DNA of 64,000 bases from Cherax quadricarinatus. Lineage: Eukaryota; Arthropoda; Malacostraca; Decapoda; Parastacidae. Shown piece by piece: positions 12,011 through 23,255 of this stretch (position 1 is its first letter; the number at the start of each line of letters is the position of its first letter). Under the pieces are notes generated by a model. It was not told the DNA's origin, searched no databases, and saw only the letters and a list, made by a program, of their open reading frames with translations. Both the position numbers and the translations under genes were made by a program. Location of the stretch: positions 134,501-198,500 of the forward strand of contig NW_027195249.1 of the NCBI RefSeq assembly GCF_038502225.1, given 5' to 3'.

Positions 12011-12656
12011 GAGAGAGACTCAGCAATCAACATTTGCACCAATAACTCACTACAGTTGTGACCGGGTGTGGAAGTGTGAATTGCTCATTACTCTAAAATT
12101 TGTTCGTGATTGCAGCCATGTATAAACGTAAGTAACCATTCTTACAGTATTCATTACCTTTGTAACTTGTGAGTTCATTACCTTTGTAACTTGTGAGTTC
12201 ATTACCTTGTACCTAGTTCAGCCATCAAAACTTTGGAGCCCGGTCCCTGGACCCATTGTGTACCTCTGTAATCTGTAAATACCTTTGTAACTTGTCATGA
12301 TTGTGACTAGACCTACCTGGAGTTCATTACCTTTGTAAATTGTGAGTTCATTACCTTTGTAAATTGTGAATTCATTACCTCTGTAACTTGCTCAGCTATC
12401 AAAACTTTGAGGCCCAGTCCCGGGACCCATTATGTACCTCTGTAATCTTTTGACTACCGCCCACAGGATGGGTATGGGGTGCATAATAAACATATTAAAC
12501 TATTAAAGATACCCAAACGTCTAACCAAAGTCTCATTCAACCTGTCGGTATTGTATACCATTAGAGTAATGATAAGGACCGGATTGTGCAAGGAGGGAGG
12601 AAAGGGAAGTAGGGAGATATGATGTACTCACAGCCTCGTACCGTGTGTACTTCAAC

Positions 12657-14258
12657 CCAAAGACAGGTTGGATGTGAGTGTGGTGATGAGGAGGAGGAAG
12701 TGCAAAGACAGGTTGGATGTGAGTGTGGTGATGAGGAGGAGGAAGTGCAAAGACAGGTTGGATGTGAGTGGTGGTGATGAGGAGGAGGAAGTGCAAAGAC
12801 AGGTTGGATGTGAGTGTGGTGATGAGGAGGAGGAAGTGCAAAGACAGGTTGGATGTGAGTGTGGTGATGAGGAGGAGGAAGTGCAAAGACAGGTTGGATG
12901 TGAGTGTGGTGATGAGGAGGAGGAAGTGCAAAGACAGGTTGGATGTGAGTGTGGTGATGAGGAGGAGGAAGTGCAAAGACAGGTTGGATGTGAGTGTGGT
13001 GATGAGGAGGAGGAAGTGCAAAGACAGGTTGGATGGGAGTGTGGTGATGAGGAGGAGGAAGTGCAAAGACAGGTTGGATGTGAGTGGTGGTGATGAGGAG
13101 GAGGAAGTGCAAAGACAGGTTGGATGTGAGTGGTGGTGATGAGGAGGAGGAAGTGCAAAGACAGGTTGGATGTGAGTGGTGGTGATGAGGAGAAGGAAGT
13201 GCAAAGACAGGTTGGATGTGAGTGGTGGTGATGAGGAGGAGGAAGTGCAAAGACAGGTTGGATGTGAGTGGTGGTGATGAGGAGGAGGAAGTGCAAAGAC
13301 AGGTTGGATGTGAGTGGTGGTGATGAGGAGAAGGAAGTGCAAAGACAGGTTGGATGTGAGTGGTGGTGATGAGGAGGAGGAAGTGCAAAGACAGGTTGGA
13401 TGTGAGTGGTGGTGATGAGGAGGAGGAAGTGCAAAGACAGGTTGGATGTGAGTGGTGGTGATGAGGAGGAGGAAGTGCAAAGACAGGTTGGATGTGAGTG
13501 TGGTGATGAGGAGGAGGAAGTGCAAAGACAGGTTGGATGTGAGTGGTGGTAATGAGGAGAAGGAAGTGCAAAGACAGGTTGGATGTGAGTGGTGGTGATG
13601 AGGAGGAGGAAGTGCAAAGACAGGTTGGATGTGAGTGGTGGTGATGAGGAGGAGGAAGTGCAAAGACAGGTTGGATGTGAGTGGTGGTGATGAGGAGAAG
13701 GAAGTGCAAAGACAGGTTGGATGTGAGTGGTGGTGATGAGGAGAAGGAAGTGCAAAGACAGGTTGGATGTGAGTGGTGGTGATGAGGAGGAGGAAGTGCA
13801 AAGACAGGTTGGATGTGAGTGGTGGTGATGAGGAGGAGGAAGTGCAAAGACAGGTTGGATGTGAGTGGTGGTGATGAGTAGAAGGAAGTGCAAAGACAGG
13901 TTGGATGTGAGTGGTGGTGATGAGGAGGAGGAAGTGCAAAGACAGGTTGGATGTGAGTGGTGGTGATGAGGAGGAGGAAGTGCAAAGACAGGTTGGATGT
14001 GAGTGGTGGTGATGAGGAGGAGGAAGTGCAAAGACAGGTTGGATATGAGTGGTGGTGATGAGGAGAAGGAAGTGCAAAGACAGGTTGGATGTGAGTGGTG
14101 GTGATGAGGAGGAAGTGCAAAGACAGGTTGGATATGAGTGGTGGTGATGAGGAGGAGGAAGTGCAAAGACAGGTTGGATGGGAGTGGTGGTGATGAGGAG
14201 GAGGAAGTGCAAAGACAGGTTGGATGTGAGTGGTGGTGAGGAGGAGGAAGTGCAAAGA
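12657..14258. repeat. 45/46-bp minisatellite, about 35 units
   Basis: Tandem units containing 'aaagacaggttggatgtgag' plus a 'gatgaggaggaggaagtgc' half. The first units are mainly 45 bp ('gtgtggtgatg'); from about 13075 nearly all are 46 bp ('gtggtggtgatg'). Variants with 'gagaagg' recur, and single changes occur near 13549, 13877 and 14044. On the minus strand no unit phase contains a stop, so all three frames stay open for over 500 codons (His-Pro-Leu-Ser-rich). These frames follow from the repeat unit and are not genes. The array starts about 150 bases after LINE copy 2. Confidence 0.95.
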
Positions 14259-14954
14259 GAAGTTTAATTACAATTTTGCTTTATTTTTTTTTCACGGTGT
14301 TGTTTTTGGACCAAATTAATTTCTCATATGATTGTTTAGTACAAGTGTGAGCTAAATTGGGTTCATTTCATACACCATGGGGTTGAGAAAATATTTAGAT
14401 ACTGTTTCTTCCTGTAGGTGTAAGTCATTGCCAGATGCAACAAAAACCAAAACAAAGGTCAAGTACCTTAGTAATAAGAATACAGTAGTTTTACCATACT
14501 TTAAAAATAAAAGTGTTAGGTTGATGGGTTGAGAAACGTCGCACTGCTGCTCTACATCAGTTCAACATGAATGTTTTATGCACATTATACACAGTTCTTA
14601 AAATTAACTGAAAGTACCATTTTATAAAAGTAAAGAGCAATACAGTGAATGTTCCAGATAACAACAAATTATATTTTTAATAACAATTTTAATATGAAAA
14701 TAAGATGCACCGATAGTTTTTGAAAAAAAAAATGGGTAGAAGAGACATGCTTGATCGTTGGCATATGGATACATGATGAGATACATCAGATTCAGAAATA
14801 CTTTTGAAAATATTTTTGGAAGACATTCAGAAGGTAAGAAAATTTCAGAATTTTCTAGTAGGGAGTTCAGTACTGTTAGACTGTTTTGTGTGTTCATGGT
14901 TGAGTAGAACACATTGGACACCAAAGACATTTACTTTTTTATATTGTTTGTACA
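14259..14954. other. Unassigned AT-rich spacer
   Basis: No gene or recognisable repeat between the minisatellite and the 3' tail of the next LINE. Only short frames without motifs are present. Confidence 0.5.
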
Positions 14955-15001
14955 TACTATTATATTATTATTAATATTATTATTATTATTATTATTATAA
15001 A
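14955..15001. repeat. (TAA)n tail of the I-type LINE and left target site
   Basis: On the minus strand the LINE 3' UTR ends in 'agcgcttctttt' followed by TAA repeats with minor interruptions. Simple-repeat tails of this type are usual for I-clade elements. The repeat merges into 'tactattata', the proposed target-site duplication. Confidence 0.75.
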
Positions 15002-15174
15002 AAAGAAGCGCTAAGCCACAAGGGCTATACAGCACTGCAGGGTAGAGAAGGAAGCAAGAGTATTGGGCAGCAGAAGGGGGGAGGGATGATCAGTAGGTTA
15101 CAGAAAACAGCAGGGCAGGGGATAGTGCGGGGGTAGAGGGTAGCAAGAGATTGAGGTAGAAAGGGCTGAAAGCA

Positions 15175-17212
15175 TCAGAGTTTGTGAAGTAAGACAGTTG
15201 TTGTCAAAAAGTCAATGAGAGAGTCTGGATGAAAGGTGGGTCCATCAGTGAGAAGGGAAGGTAAAGAGAGAGCAGCGGAGCGAAGACGAAGATGGAGGTA
15301 AATTCTACATGCTCGTTGATAAAGTGGGCAGTCCAACACAATGTGGCTGACTGATAATGGAGCCTGACAATTCTCACAGAGAGGAGCAGGGTGCCTCTCC
15401 ATGAGATATCCATGAGTAAGACGAGTATGGCCAATGCGAAGATGGGAGAGAGTAGTCTGCCAATCTCGACACTGGTGACAAGAAGACGGCCAGTAACCTA
15501 TACTCGGTTTAATAGATTGAAGTTTGCTACCGAGCATAGTAGACCAACATTGTTGCCAAAGGGTGTGAAGGTGGGTAGCTATTGCAGCAAAATAGTCCAT
15601 AAATGGAATACATCTATATGAAACTGGTAGGTCATGTACTGCTGACAGCGCAGCAGTGTCTGCCTGTTCATTGCCCTGTACGTCAACATGACCAGGGACC
15701 CAACAAAAAACAATATCTTAATGTTTCGTAAAGATGTGGCACAGCCAAAGTTGGATACAGAGGACTAAGGGGTGAGGGGTTTCAAATTTCTGTACAGCCT
15801 GTAAAGCACTAAGGGAGTCTGAGACAACCACAAATGATGACACAGGCATAGATGCAATACGGATAAGTGCTGCAAGAATGGCATACAGTTCAGCAGTAAA
15901 AATACTAGCCGAAGACAGTAAATGCCTTCGTACGATGCTGTCCAGAAACATTGCTGCGAATCCTATGCCATCAGAAGACTTAGAGCAATCTGTATACACT
16001 GCAATGGCATGAGAATGAGAGTGGAAGTGGTCAAGAAAAAGAAAGCGGGAAGCCACTGTAGGCAGTTGGGCTTTCGAGCAAGGGAGAGAGAAAGAACAGA
16101 CTCGAACAGCTGGAACTTCTCAGGGGGGTTGGGAAAAGTGAGATGCTACATGAACATAGAAAGGTGGTAATTGAAGAGAAGACAAGAGCAAATGTAGGCA
16201 AAGAGAGAAGGGACGGAGTAAACAGGGGCAGCGAACAAATAAAGAATGTCTACTAATATCAGTGACCATTCTATAAATGGAAGGATTGCAGAGATCATGA
16301 GAGCGTACATAGTAGCGAAGGCAATGGGCATCACGCGATCGGATAAGGATGGAACGTTCGCTTCTGCATAGAGGCTCTCAACAGGGGAAGAGCGAAAAGC
16401 ACCAAGGCATAAACGTAATCCTTGGTGATGAATGGGGTTAAGGCTAGAGAGAGTAGCAGGAGAGGCCGCTGAATAGATCTGGTCACCATAATCAAGTTTC
16501 GATAAAATGAGGGTGGACTGTAGGTGAAGGAGAGTTCGACAATCAGCTCCCCATGAAAGATGAGCAAGGGTTTTAAGAAGGTTTAGCCGGCTGTGACAAG
16601 TTGCCTTCAGAGAGGTAATGTGAGGTTTCTAGGATAACCTACGGTCAAAGAGGAGGCCCAGAAACCTGACTGTATCACGTTCAGGGATACAGGAGCCATA
16701 GAGGTACAAAGGATGATCGGAGATGACAGAGTGTGTAGTGAAAGCAATTTTGCGAGTTTTGGTACTGGAAAATTTAAACCCATGTGTGGTGGCCCAATTG
16801 GAAACAAGGTCGACCGCATGCTGGAGAGAAACTGTAATGATGTGACAGTCAGTGCCTGCACAGGCAATAGCGAAGTCATCAACAAAGAGTGATGACCAAA
16901 TATTTGATGGAAGACTAGAGGCCAAATCATTCATAGCAATGAGAAAAAGTGTTGTGCTCAGAACACATCCCTGGGGGACACCTTCTGCTTGGATAAAGTC
17001 CGGGGACAGCACATTATTAACTCAAACACAGAAATGCCTGTCAGTTAAAAATATCTTATGGAAGGATGGTAGATTGCCTTGGAGGCCTAAGGAGTGGGCT
17101 TGGGCCAAAATATTATACCTCCAAGTTGTGCCACATGCCTTCTCAAGGTCAAAAAATATGGCAATAACTGAGTGGTTATTCGCAAAGGCATTACGAACAT
17201 ATGTATCCAAGC
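15175..17212 (-). pseudogene. I-type LINE ORF2, second part (RT palm to C-terminus)
   Basis: Read right to left: RT motif A region 'IAIFFDLEKACGTTWRYNIL' (17150 area), 'GVPQGCVLS', catalytic 'FVDDFAIAC' (about 16860), the thumb, RNase H ('AVYTDCSKSSDG', 'FTAELYAILAAL', 'VVSDSLSAL', 15990-15780), and the C-terminal domain with 'LCENCQAPLSVSHIVLDC', a CCHC-type knuckle, ending at 15175. Lesions include a TGA at 17022-17024, a stop near 16628 and frameshifts around 16330-16060 and 15700. The usual 'AYDTTW' reads 'ACGTTW'. At 17212/30411 the frame meets the BEL/Pao element; the first part of ORF2 lies beyond 30411. Confidence 0.88.
17208..17212. repeat. 5-bp target-site duplication of the BEL/Pao element (left)
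   Basis: 'caagc' precedes the element here and recurs at 30411-30415. Five bases is a usual length for BEL/Pao integration. Taking out 17213-30415 restores an uninterrupted LINE reading frame. Confidence 0.85.
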
Positions 17213-18410
17213 TATGGAAAATTTTCTAAGGTGATTACCTTTATGTACCTCAACATTATATACATACAAGTAATCTCATTGGGAGACAACACTATATTGT
17301 TTACCGTAGTCACCCCGTTTGGACACGTGAGAAAACTTCACCACCCCTGGTTACTGAAGGTGGGCCATCGACCTCACAATCTTATCCACATCTATCCGAG
17401 ACCAGTATAGATTGGATTACACCCACAAGTAAGGCACTACTAATTAATTGCAGACTGTATAGATTATATTAGTGCAACTGGATGAAGGGGGGGTAGGTTA
17501 CACATTGATATATCCATCAAGGAAAAACACTTATATATAATACCACCACTTACCAATATTCTCTGGTGGTCACTTGATGTAGCTGGATCACTCATAACCT
17601 ATCCAACTGCAACATATCTAACTGGCAAGTATCAGTCTGCTATAACTAGAAGGGTTACTTATCTGTGGGTGATTGATGCTCCTTATTTCCTCCATTCACC
17701 ATATCATTTCGATGTCATGCTACACAGACACTGTTCTTATTCCAACAGGACGAGGCATCCGTTGGTTCGTCCCAGTTTAGAAGTCGTGACTCCATAAAAA
17801 CTTCACTATCCTAGGGACAGGAACAACGAGGTCTAACGTGTTCACTCAGAGCAAGGCGACGTATTTCACTTTATGCATTCTCTTAACTTAGTGTTATTAT
17901 CATTGATTACATTACGATTCACAAGACGATTTAATGTCTCATAATTATTATACACATTAGAGGCCACCCCATTAAGTTCTGAGACCGATGAGTGATGATT
18001 AAACCACGGGTATGTCCCCTGGACACACACCATGGCCGCGCACCAGTCACCCCCAGTCCCCCCATTATTCACTAATTTTACAACTTCATTACGGTGGTCC
18101 CGTAAATCACGTTCCCTCACTCTTCACCAGGAACAGTTACAACACTTCCTATTATGAAGTGAGGCCTATATTAATCCTTAGGCCGCTGTGAACGCCAATT
18201 TCCTGGTCCCATGTTTTCACAGCCTCCTCCCTACATTTAAAACACTCCCGCCTCTCCCATGCCCCGAGTCGACCTGTCCCCCAGCACATCCGCGCAGGCA
18301 CAAAGGGAACTCTTGGTTCTATCCTATTTTCAAATATATTTTTGACCCATATCGACACATTAAACACCTATTAGGCACTATAGCATCGGAAAATTAAAAT
18401 ATTTTGCACA
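17213..18410 (-). repeat. BEL/Pao LTR, 3' copy (1198 bp)
   Basis: Pairs with 20913-22109 (1197 bp). On the minus strand it begins TGTGcAAAAT (TGTGGAAAAT in the other copy) and ends ATTTTCCATA. A 210-base stretch compared by eye shows about 14 differences, so the copies separated long ago. Two minus-strand frames are open in both LTRs, at 18367-18152 (71 codons) and 18120-17866 (84 codons). They match no family I know. Confidence 0.9.
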
Positions 18411-18634
18411 CTGCAGCCGGGCGGTGGTCGTTGTTAGACAACTTAAATAATGTGGAGTACAATTTTCCCATCTTCACTGGCCACTTGGCTTGGGAACTCC
18501 AACATTGGTATTTACATAATCACCCATTAATTCTTTCCACCTGTTAACTCCTCAGGTAGGGCTCCATCCAAAGCACACACAAGCTTCCATGCTTCTGGTA
18601 TTAACAATTCCCCTCTTATTGTAAGGTGTGACAC

Positions 18635-19010
18635 TAAGCCTATGCTCTCCGGGTTAATTAATTGGGCATACTGGAATTATGAGACTAACAATAACAAGTC
18701 TCTCTCAATATCCCAAGTCAGCCCAAGCACATTACTGCAGGTAGGCACTTCAACTCCATGGCCATCCATATTTATTGATCCCTCAAAATGGATTAATTAC
18801 TGTTCCATTCCCTCAGGGGCATAAGCCTATGCTCCCTGGGTTAATCTATTGGGCATACTGGCATTATGAGACTTTAACAATAACAAGTCTCTCTCAGTGT
18901 CCCAAGTCAGCCCCAGCACCTTACTGCATATAGGCACTTCAACTCCAGGGCTATCCATATTTATTGATCCCTCAAAATGGACTAATTACTGTTTCATTCC
19001 CCCAGGGGCA
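18635..19010 (-). repeat. Direct duplication (187 bp, 2 copies) inside BEL/Pao internal region
   Basis: Units start at 18635 and 18822 with 'taagcctatgct' and end before 'gcatccttgcacc'. On the minus strand each encodes BEL RT sequence around 'KVLGLTWDTERDLL', so a segment of pol is duplicated. The sister unit has three copies at 22334-22894. Confidence 0.85.
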
Positions 19011-19552
19011 TCCTTGCACCTTGCATTATTTCATTAACCCCTTCACATATCCTCATTAGTTCCTCTTCAGTTGACATCACACCCGGAAATTGTCCACATA
19101 AGATTATTTACCCAATTACTACGCTCAGTGGACCACCTGTGCACTTAAGGTTTGCATTTATCGTCGCCTGAAGTAAGAATAATTTATTATTTAACTGTTT
19201 ATTAATTATATCATTATAAGCAGTCAACAATTTTGGTGTCTTGCTCAGTTCGCAAAGCTGAGCCCTTTAACTGTCCATACGCCATCCTATAATTAGTAGA
19301 TAATTATGGACGGCTTAGCTTCCACGGAAGTCGCACCCAGTAATGTCCAGATTCAAATTTAACATCCTTCAGGTATTGTTCCTGAGTAAAGGAATCATTT
19401 GGACTTTCCTCATTTATATTAATCCCTATGCTGTCCAGCTCCCACAAATTAGCCTGGTTCAACATCATTCTCGATAGAAGAATACTTGTACTGGGTTGTC
19501 CTTTTATGAGTAAGAAACCGTGATTGTATTTACTACTTCCTCGTCATTATTA
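19010..19552 (-). pseudogene. BEL/Pao protease-RT junction remnant, left unit
   Basis: Minus-strand translation gives the end of the protease region and the start of RT as found in BEL/Pao elements: 'FFTQEQYLKD' equivalents near 19370, then 'VRLPWK'-like sequence and 'LSKTPKLLTAYNDI'. Stops and frameshifts interrupt it. The stretch 'aattagtaga' at 19291-19300 is the unoccupied version of the site that holds the Tx1-like LINE in the right unit. Confidence 0.6.
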
Positions 19553-20676
19553 CTAGGCGGTAGTCTGCCATATATTACATGGCCCGTACCATTGTTGAGG
19601 AGAGTGACGCCACATGCTTTTGGAATTATGCCCTTTATCCTGAATTATTACATCCAACACCGGCAAGACTACCTCAGCTAGGCCATCATTATTGCCATAA
19701 GTTGCAACCTTTACATCAGTCACTGTCGTGTCAGGGTTATTAACATTATCATTATTGTCACCATTGTTATAAGAATTACATACAACCCTGCACATAACTG
19801 TATGGTGCCTTCCCTTTTTGCATTGATAGCAACTGTTCAATTTGGTATGACAATCCTTTACATTATGATTGTCTAGACATCTGATAAATCTGTCAAGTTC
19901 TTTCATTCTTTCCGCTTTTTTATCCCATGAATTATAGGCATTACATTTTTTAGTGAAATGAGTACCATTGCAGAAGAGAGTCTCTCTTTTCCTTGCCTGA
20001 CCTCTTATTAACTGGGTTCCCCTTACTGAGGTACTTATTCCTCTTCCCTTGATGTTAGGAACCACTATTACTGATTCCTGTCACTTGATATGTGCCTATT
20101 TAACTCTTAATTATGATTATTACCATTGGGAGTATTTTTCCCTTTTGAGACTTGACAGATACTTCAGAGTCATTATGTGTTATATCCTTAGAACTGTTTG
20201 GCTGATTGGTCTGCAATTGAACAATTAATTCTTGCCGACCTAGTCTGATTTCCTCCAGACCGTACTCTGGAGGTTTTGGCAAACACCCTTTGCATTAATA
20301 GGTTGGTCAACTGCCTGGCTTACACCCTTTAATTTATTCAAAGCCTTACTTTTACAAGACAGTTTTCTTCCAATTCGTAACGTTGATTAATTAAAACATT
20401 CATTTCTATTCCATCTGCACAATTCTCCAGCAGATCTCTTTCACAGTCTTTAAACCACAATTTGTACCACTCAAATCTACTCTCTAAAGCATCTAAATAT
20501 AACTTTAATTCATTAGGGTTCACGGTTCTTTGATTCATTAAATCCAAGCACTTGTATGCCTTCGTCACATGGTCTTTAATAGCCTGTAATGATGCTTTCA
20601 TTACTCTAAAATTCACGGACTTGTCAGCCACATTAACTCCATCAGATCCAGTCATGGTTAGACAATTATTAATCAC
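19553..20676 (-). pseudogene. BEL/Pao gag and protease start, left unit
   Basis: Three adjoining frames make up a decayed gag. The N-terminal part (20676-20338, 'MKASLQAIKDHVTKAYKCL', 'LDALESRFEWYKLW') resembles the helical DUF1759-type gag domain. A middle part follows (20282-20100). The C-terminal part (20065-19553) carries the BEL-type cysteine array: 'LFCNGTHFTKKC', 'IRCLDNHNVKDCHTKL' and 'CYQCKKGRHHTVMC'. The frame then runs toward the protease; a shifted frame there gives an 'NGTG'-like active-site motif where the sister copy has 'NTGTG'. Gag would coat the RNA and form particles. Compared with 29041-30341 it has several substitutions and a damaged first cysteine cluster. Confidence 0.82.
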
Positions 20677-20912
20677 TGATTATACAACTTACGTAGGCGC
20701 CTTATAAGACTAATTCTTGCACTTTACTCTTGTATATATCCTAGCCACACATGTGCTAGCAATTAATTGGGCTAATTATCATCCACCACACGATCGATTA
20801 AATTTGTGTACCCTATACTCACTTCCTTCAATCAGTCACTTAATTATTAAGTAATTAATTCAATTAATTTTTTCACTGATTGCATCTGGTTCAGGAAGGA
20901 CCAGTGGGCAGA
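20677..20912 (-). other. Leader between LTR and gag of the BEL/Pao element
   Basis: Untranslated leader after the LTR end at 20913. On the minus strand it starts 'TCTGCCCACTGGTCCTTCC', where a tRNA primer-binding site would be expected; I cannot assign the tRNA. It is AT-rich, with no frame. The right unit lacks it because of a deletion. Confidence 0.5.
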
Positions 20913-22109
20913 TATGGAAAATTTTCTAGGGTGATTACCTTCATGTACCTCAACATCATATACATACAAGTAATCTCATTGGGAGACAACACTATATTGT
21001 TTACCGTAGTCACCCCGTGTGGACATTGAGAAAACTTCACCACCCCTGGTCACTGCAGGTGGGCCTTCGACCTCACAATCTTATCCATATCTATCCGAGA
21101 CCAGTATAGATTGGATAGCACCCACAAGTACGGCGCTACTAATTAATTGTGGACTGTATAGATTATATTAGTGTAACTGGATGAAGGGGGGGGGGGTTAC
21201 ACATGGATATATCCATCAAAGAAAAACACTTGTATATAATCCCACCACTTACCGATATTCTCTGGTGGTCACTTGATATATCTGGATCACTCATAACCTA
21301 TCCAATTACAACATATCTAACCGGCCAGTATCAGTCTGCTATAACTAGAAGGGTTACTTAACTGTGGGTGATTGATGCTCCTTATTTCCTCCATTCACCA
21401 TCGCATTTCGATGTCCTGCTACACAGACACTGTTTTTATTCCAACAGGACGAGGTATCCGTTGGTTTGTCCCGGTTTAGAAGTCGTGACTCCATAAAAAT
21501 TTCACTATCCTCGGGACAGGAATAACGAGGTCTAACATGTTCACTCGGAGCAAGGCGACGTATTTCACTTCATGCATTCTCTTAACTTAGTGTTATTATC
21601 ATTGATTACATTACGACTCACAAGACGACTTAATGTCTCATAATTATTATACACATTAGAGGCCACCCCATTAAGATCTGAGACCAATGAGTGATGATTA
21701 AACCACGGGTATGTCCCCTGGACACACACCATGGCCGCGCACCAGTCACCCCCAGTCACCCCATTATTCACTAATTTTACCACTTTATTACGGTGGTCCC
21801 ATAAATCACGTTCCCTCACTCTTCACCAGGAACAATTACGACACTTCCTATTATGAAGAGAGGCCTATATTAATCCTTAGGCCGCCGTGAACGCCAATTT
21901 CCTGGTTCAACGTTTTCACAGCCTCCTCCCTACATTCAAAACACTCCCGCCTCTCCCATGCCCCGAATCGACCTGTCCCCCCGCACATCCGCGCAGGTGC
22001 AAAGGGAACTCTTGGTTCTGTCCTATTTTCAAATATATTTTTGACCCATATCGACACATTAAACACCTATTTGGCACTATAGCATCGGAAAATTAAAATA
22101 TTTTCCACA
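20913..22109 (-). repeat. BEL/Pao LTR, middle copy (1197 bp)
   Basis: Shared by the two internal units: it is the 3' LTR of the right unit and the 5' LTR of the left one. Begins TGTGGAAAAT and ends ATTTTCCATA on the minus strand. The near start GGAAAATATTTTAATTTTCC is an inverted repeat. Open frames of 71 and 84 codons (22066-21851 and 21819-21565) match those of the other LTR. Confidence 0.9.
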
Positions 22110-22333
22110 CTGCAGCTGGGCGGAGGTCGTTGTTAGACAACTTAAATAATGTGGAGTACAATTTTCCCATCTTCACTGGCAACCTGGCTTGGGAACTCCA
22201 ACATTGGTATTTACACAATCACCCATTAATTCTTTCCATCTGTTAACTCCTCAGGTAGGGCTCCATCCAAAGCACACACAAGCTTCCATGCTTCTGGTAT
22301 TAACAATTTCCCTCTTATTGCAAGGTGTGATGC

Positions 22334-22894
22334 TAAGCCTATGCTCTCTGGGTTAATTAATTGGGCATACTGGAATTATGAGACTTTAACAATAACAAGT
22401 CTCTCAATATCTCAAGTCAGCCCAAGCACATTACTGCAGATAGGCACTTCAACTCCATGGCCATCCATATTTATTGATCCCTCAAAATGGACTAATTACT
22501 GTTCCATTCCCTCACGGGCATAAGCCTTTGCTCCCTGGGCTAATCTATTGGGCATACTGGCATTATGAGACGTTAATAACAAGTCTCTCTCAGTGTCCCA
22601 AGTCAGCCCCAGCACCTTACTGCATATAGACACTTCAACTCCAGGGCTATCCATATTTATTGATCCTTCAAAATGGACTAATTACTGTTCCATTCCCTCG
22701 GGGGCATAAGCCTATGCTCTCTGAGTTAATTTATTGGGCATACTGGAATTATGAGACTTTAACAATAACAAGTCTCTCTCAGTGTCCCAAGTCAGCCCCA
22801 GCACCTTACTGCATATAGGCACTTCAACTCCAGGGCTATCCATATTTATTGATCCCTCAAAATGGACTAATTACTGTTCCATTCCCTCAGGGGC
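22334..22894 (-). repeat. Direct triplication (186-187 bp) inside BEL/Pao internal region
   Basis: Three units start at 22334, 22521 and 22707 with 'taagcct', against two in the sister internal region. Each carries the 'KVLGLTWD' segment of RT on the minus strand. Copy number therefore changed after, or between, the two units. Confidence 0.85.
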
Positions 22895-23173
22895 ATCCTT
22901 GCACCTTGCATTATTTCATTTACCCCTTCACATATCCTCATTAGTTCCTCTTCAGTTGACGTCACACCCGGAAATTGTCCACGTAAGATTATTTACCCAA
23001 TTATTACGCTCAGTGCACTTAAGGTGTGCATTTATCGTCGCCTGAAGTAAGAACAATTTATTTTTTAACTGTTTATTAATTATATCATTATAAGCAGTCA
23101 ACAATTTTGGTGTCTTGCTCAGTTCGCAGAGCTGAGCCCTTTAACTGTCCATATGCCATCCTATAATTAGTAG
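22895..23173 (-). pseudogene. BEL/Pao RT N-terminal remnant, right unit
   Basis: Minus-strand translation contains 'LSKTPKLLTAYNDIINKQL' and 'NWVNNLTWTISGCDVN', the start of BEL RT, as in the left unit. It is cut at 23173 by the Tx1-like LINE and continues at 28995 with 'VRLPWKLNHPELSTN', so the RT reading frame is split by the insertion. Confidence 0.65.
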
Positions 23174-23255
23174 GTTGAGTTCCCTGACAGCAGTAGTGTG
23201 AGGTGGTGCTTGTCGCGCCTCTGTCGTCAGACCAGGAGAACTACTATTAGTCAAC

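Larger units (their letters stand above)
10575..12500 (+). mobile_element. 5'-truncated RNase H-bearing LINE, copy 2
   Basis: A 1.9-kb 3' fragment of the same LINE family as copy 1. Homology with copy 1 starts at about 10579, equivalent to 2687, and runs through the RNase H region, the (GT)n tract and the 3' UTR to 'catattaaac'. The fragment is flanked by an 11-bp target-site duplication. The few differences from copy 1 and the open coding frame suggest recent insertion. The duplication shows it inserted separately and is not a local copy of the 1388-4667 region. Confidence 0.92.

Noticed and set aside
11552..12042. Further Cys-Val and His-Thr frames
   Set aside because: Same cause in LINE copy 2.
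10575..12500. Local duplication of the 2687-4667 region
   Set aside because: An 11-bp target duplication and the LINE 3' end exactly at the border show an independent insertion.
12533..14255. Three overlapping minus-strand frames of 504-564 codons
   Set aside because: They are translations of the 45/46-bp minisatellite in three phases and have no domain.
12657..14258. CRISPR-like array
   Set aside because: Units are contiguous without unique spacers, and the DNA is eukaryotic.
19553..20065. Host zinc-finger gene
   Set aside because: The cysteine array is of BEL gag type, lies between LTRs and is duplicated in the sister unit.
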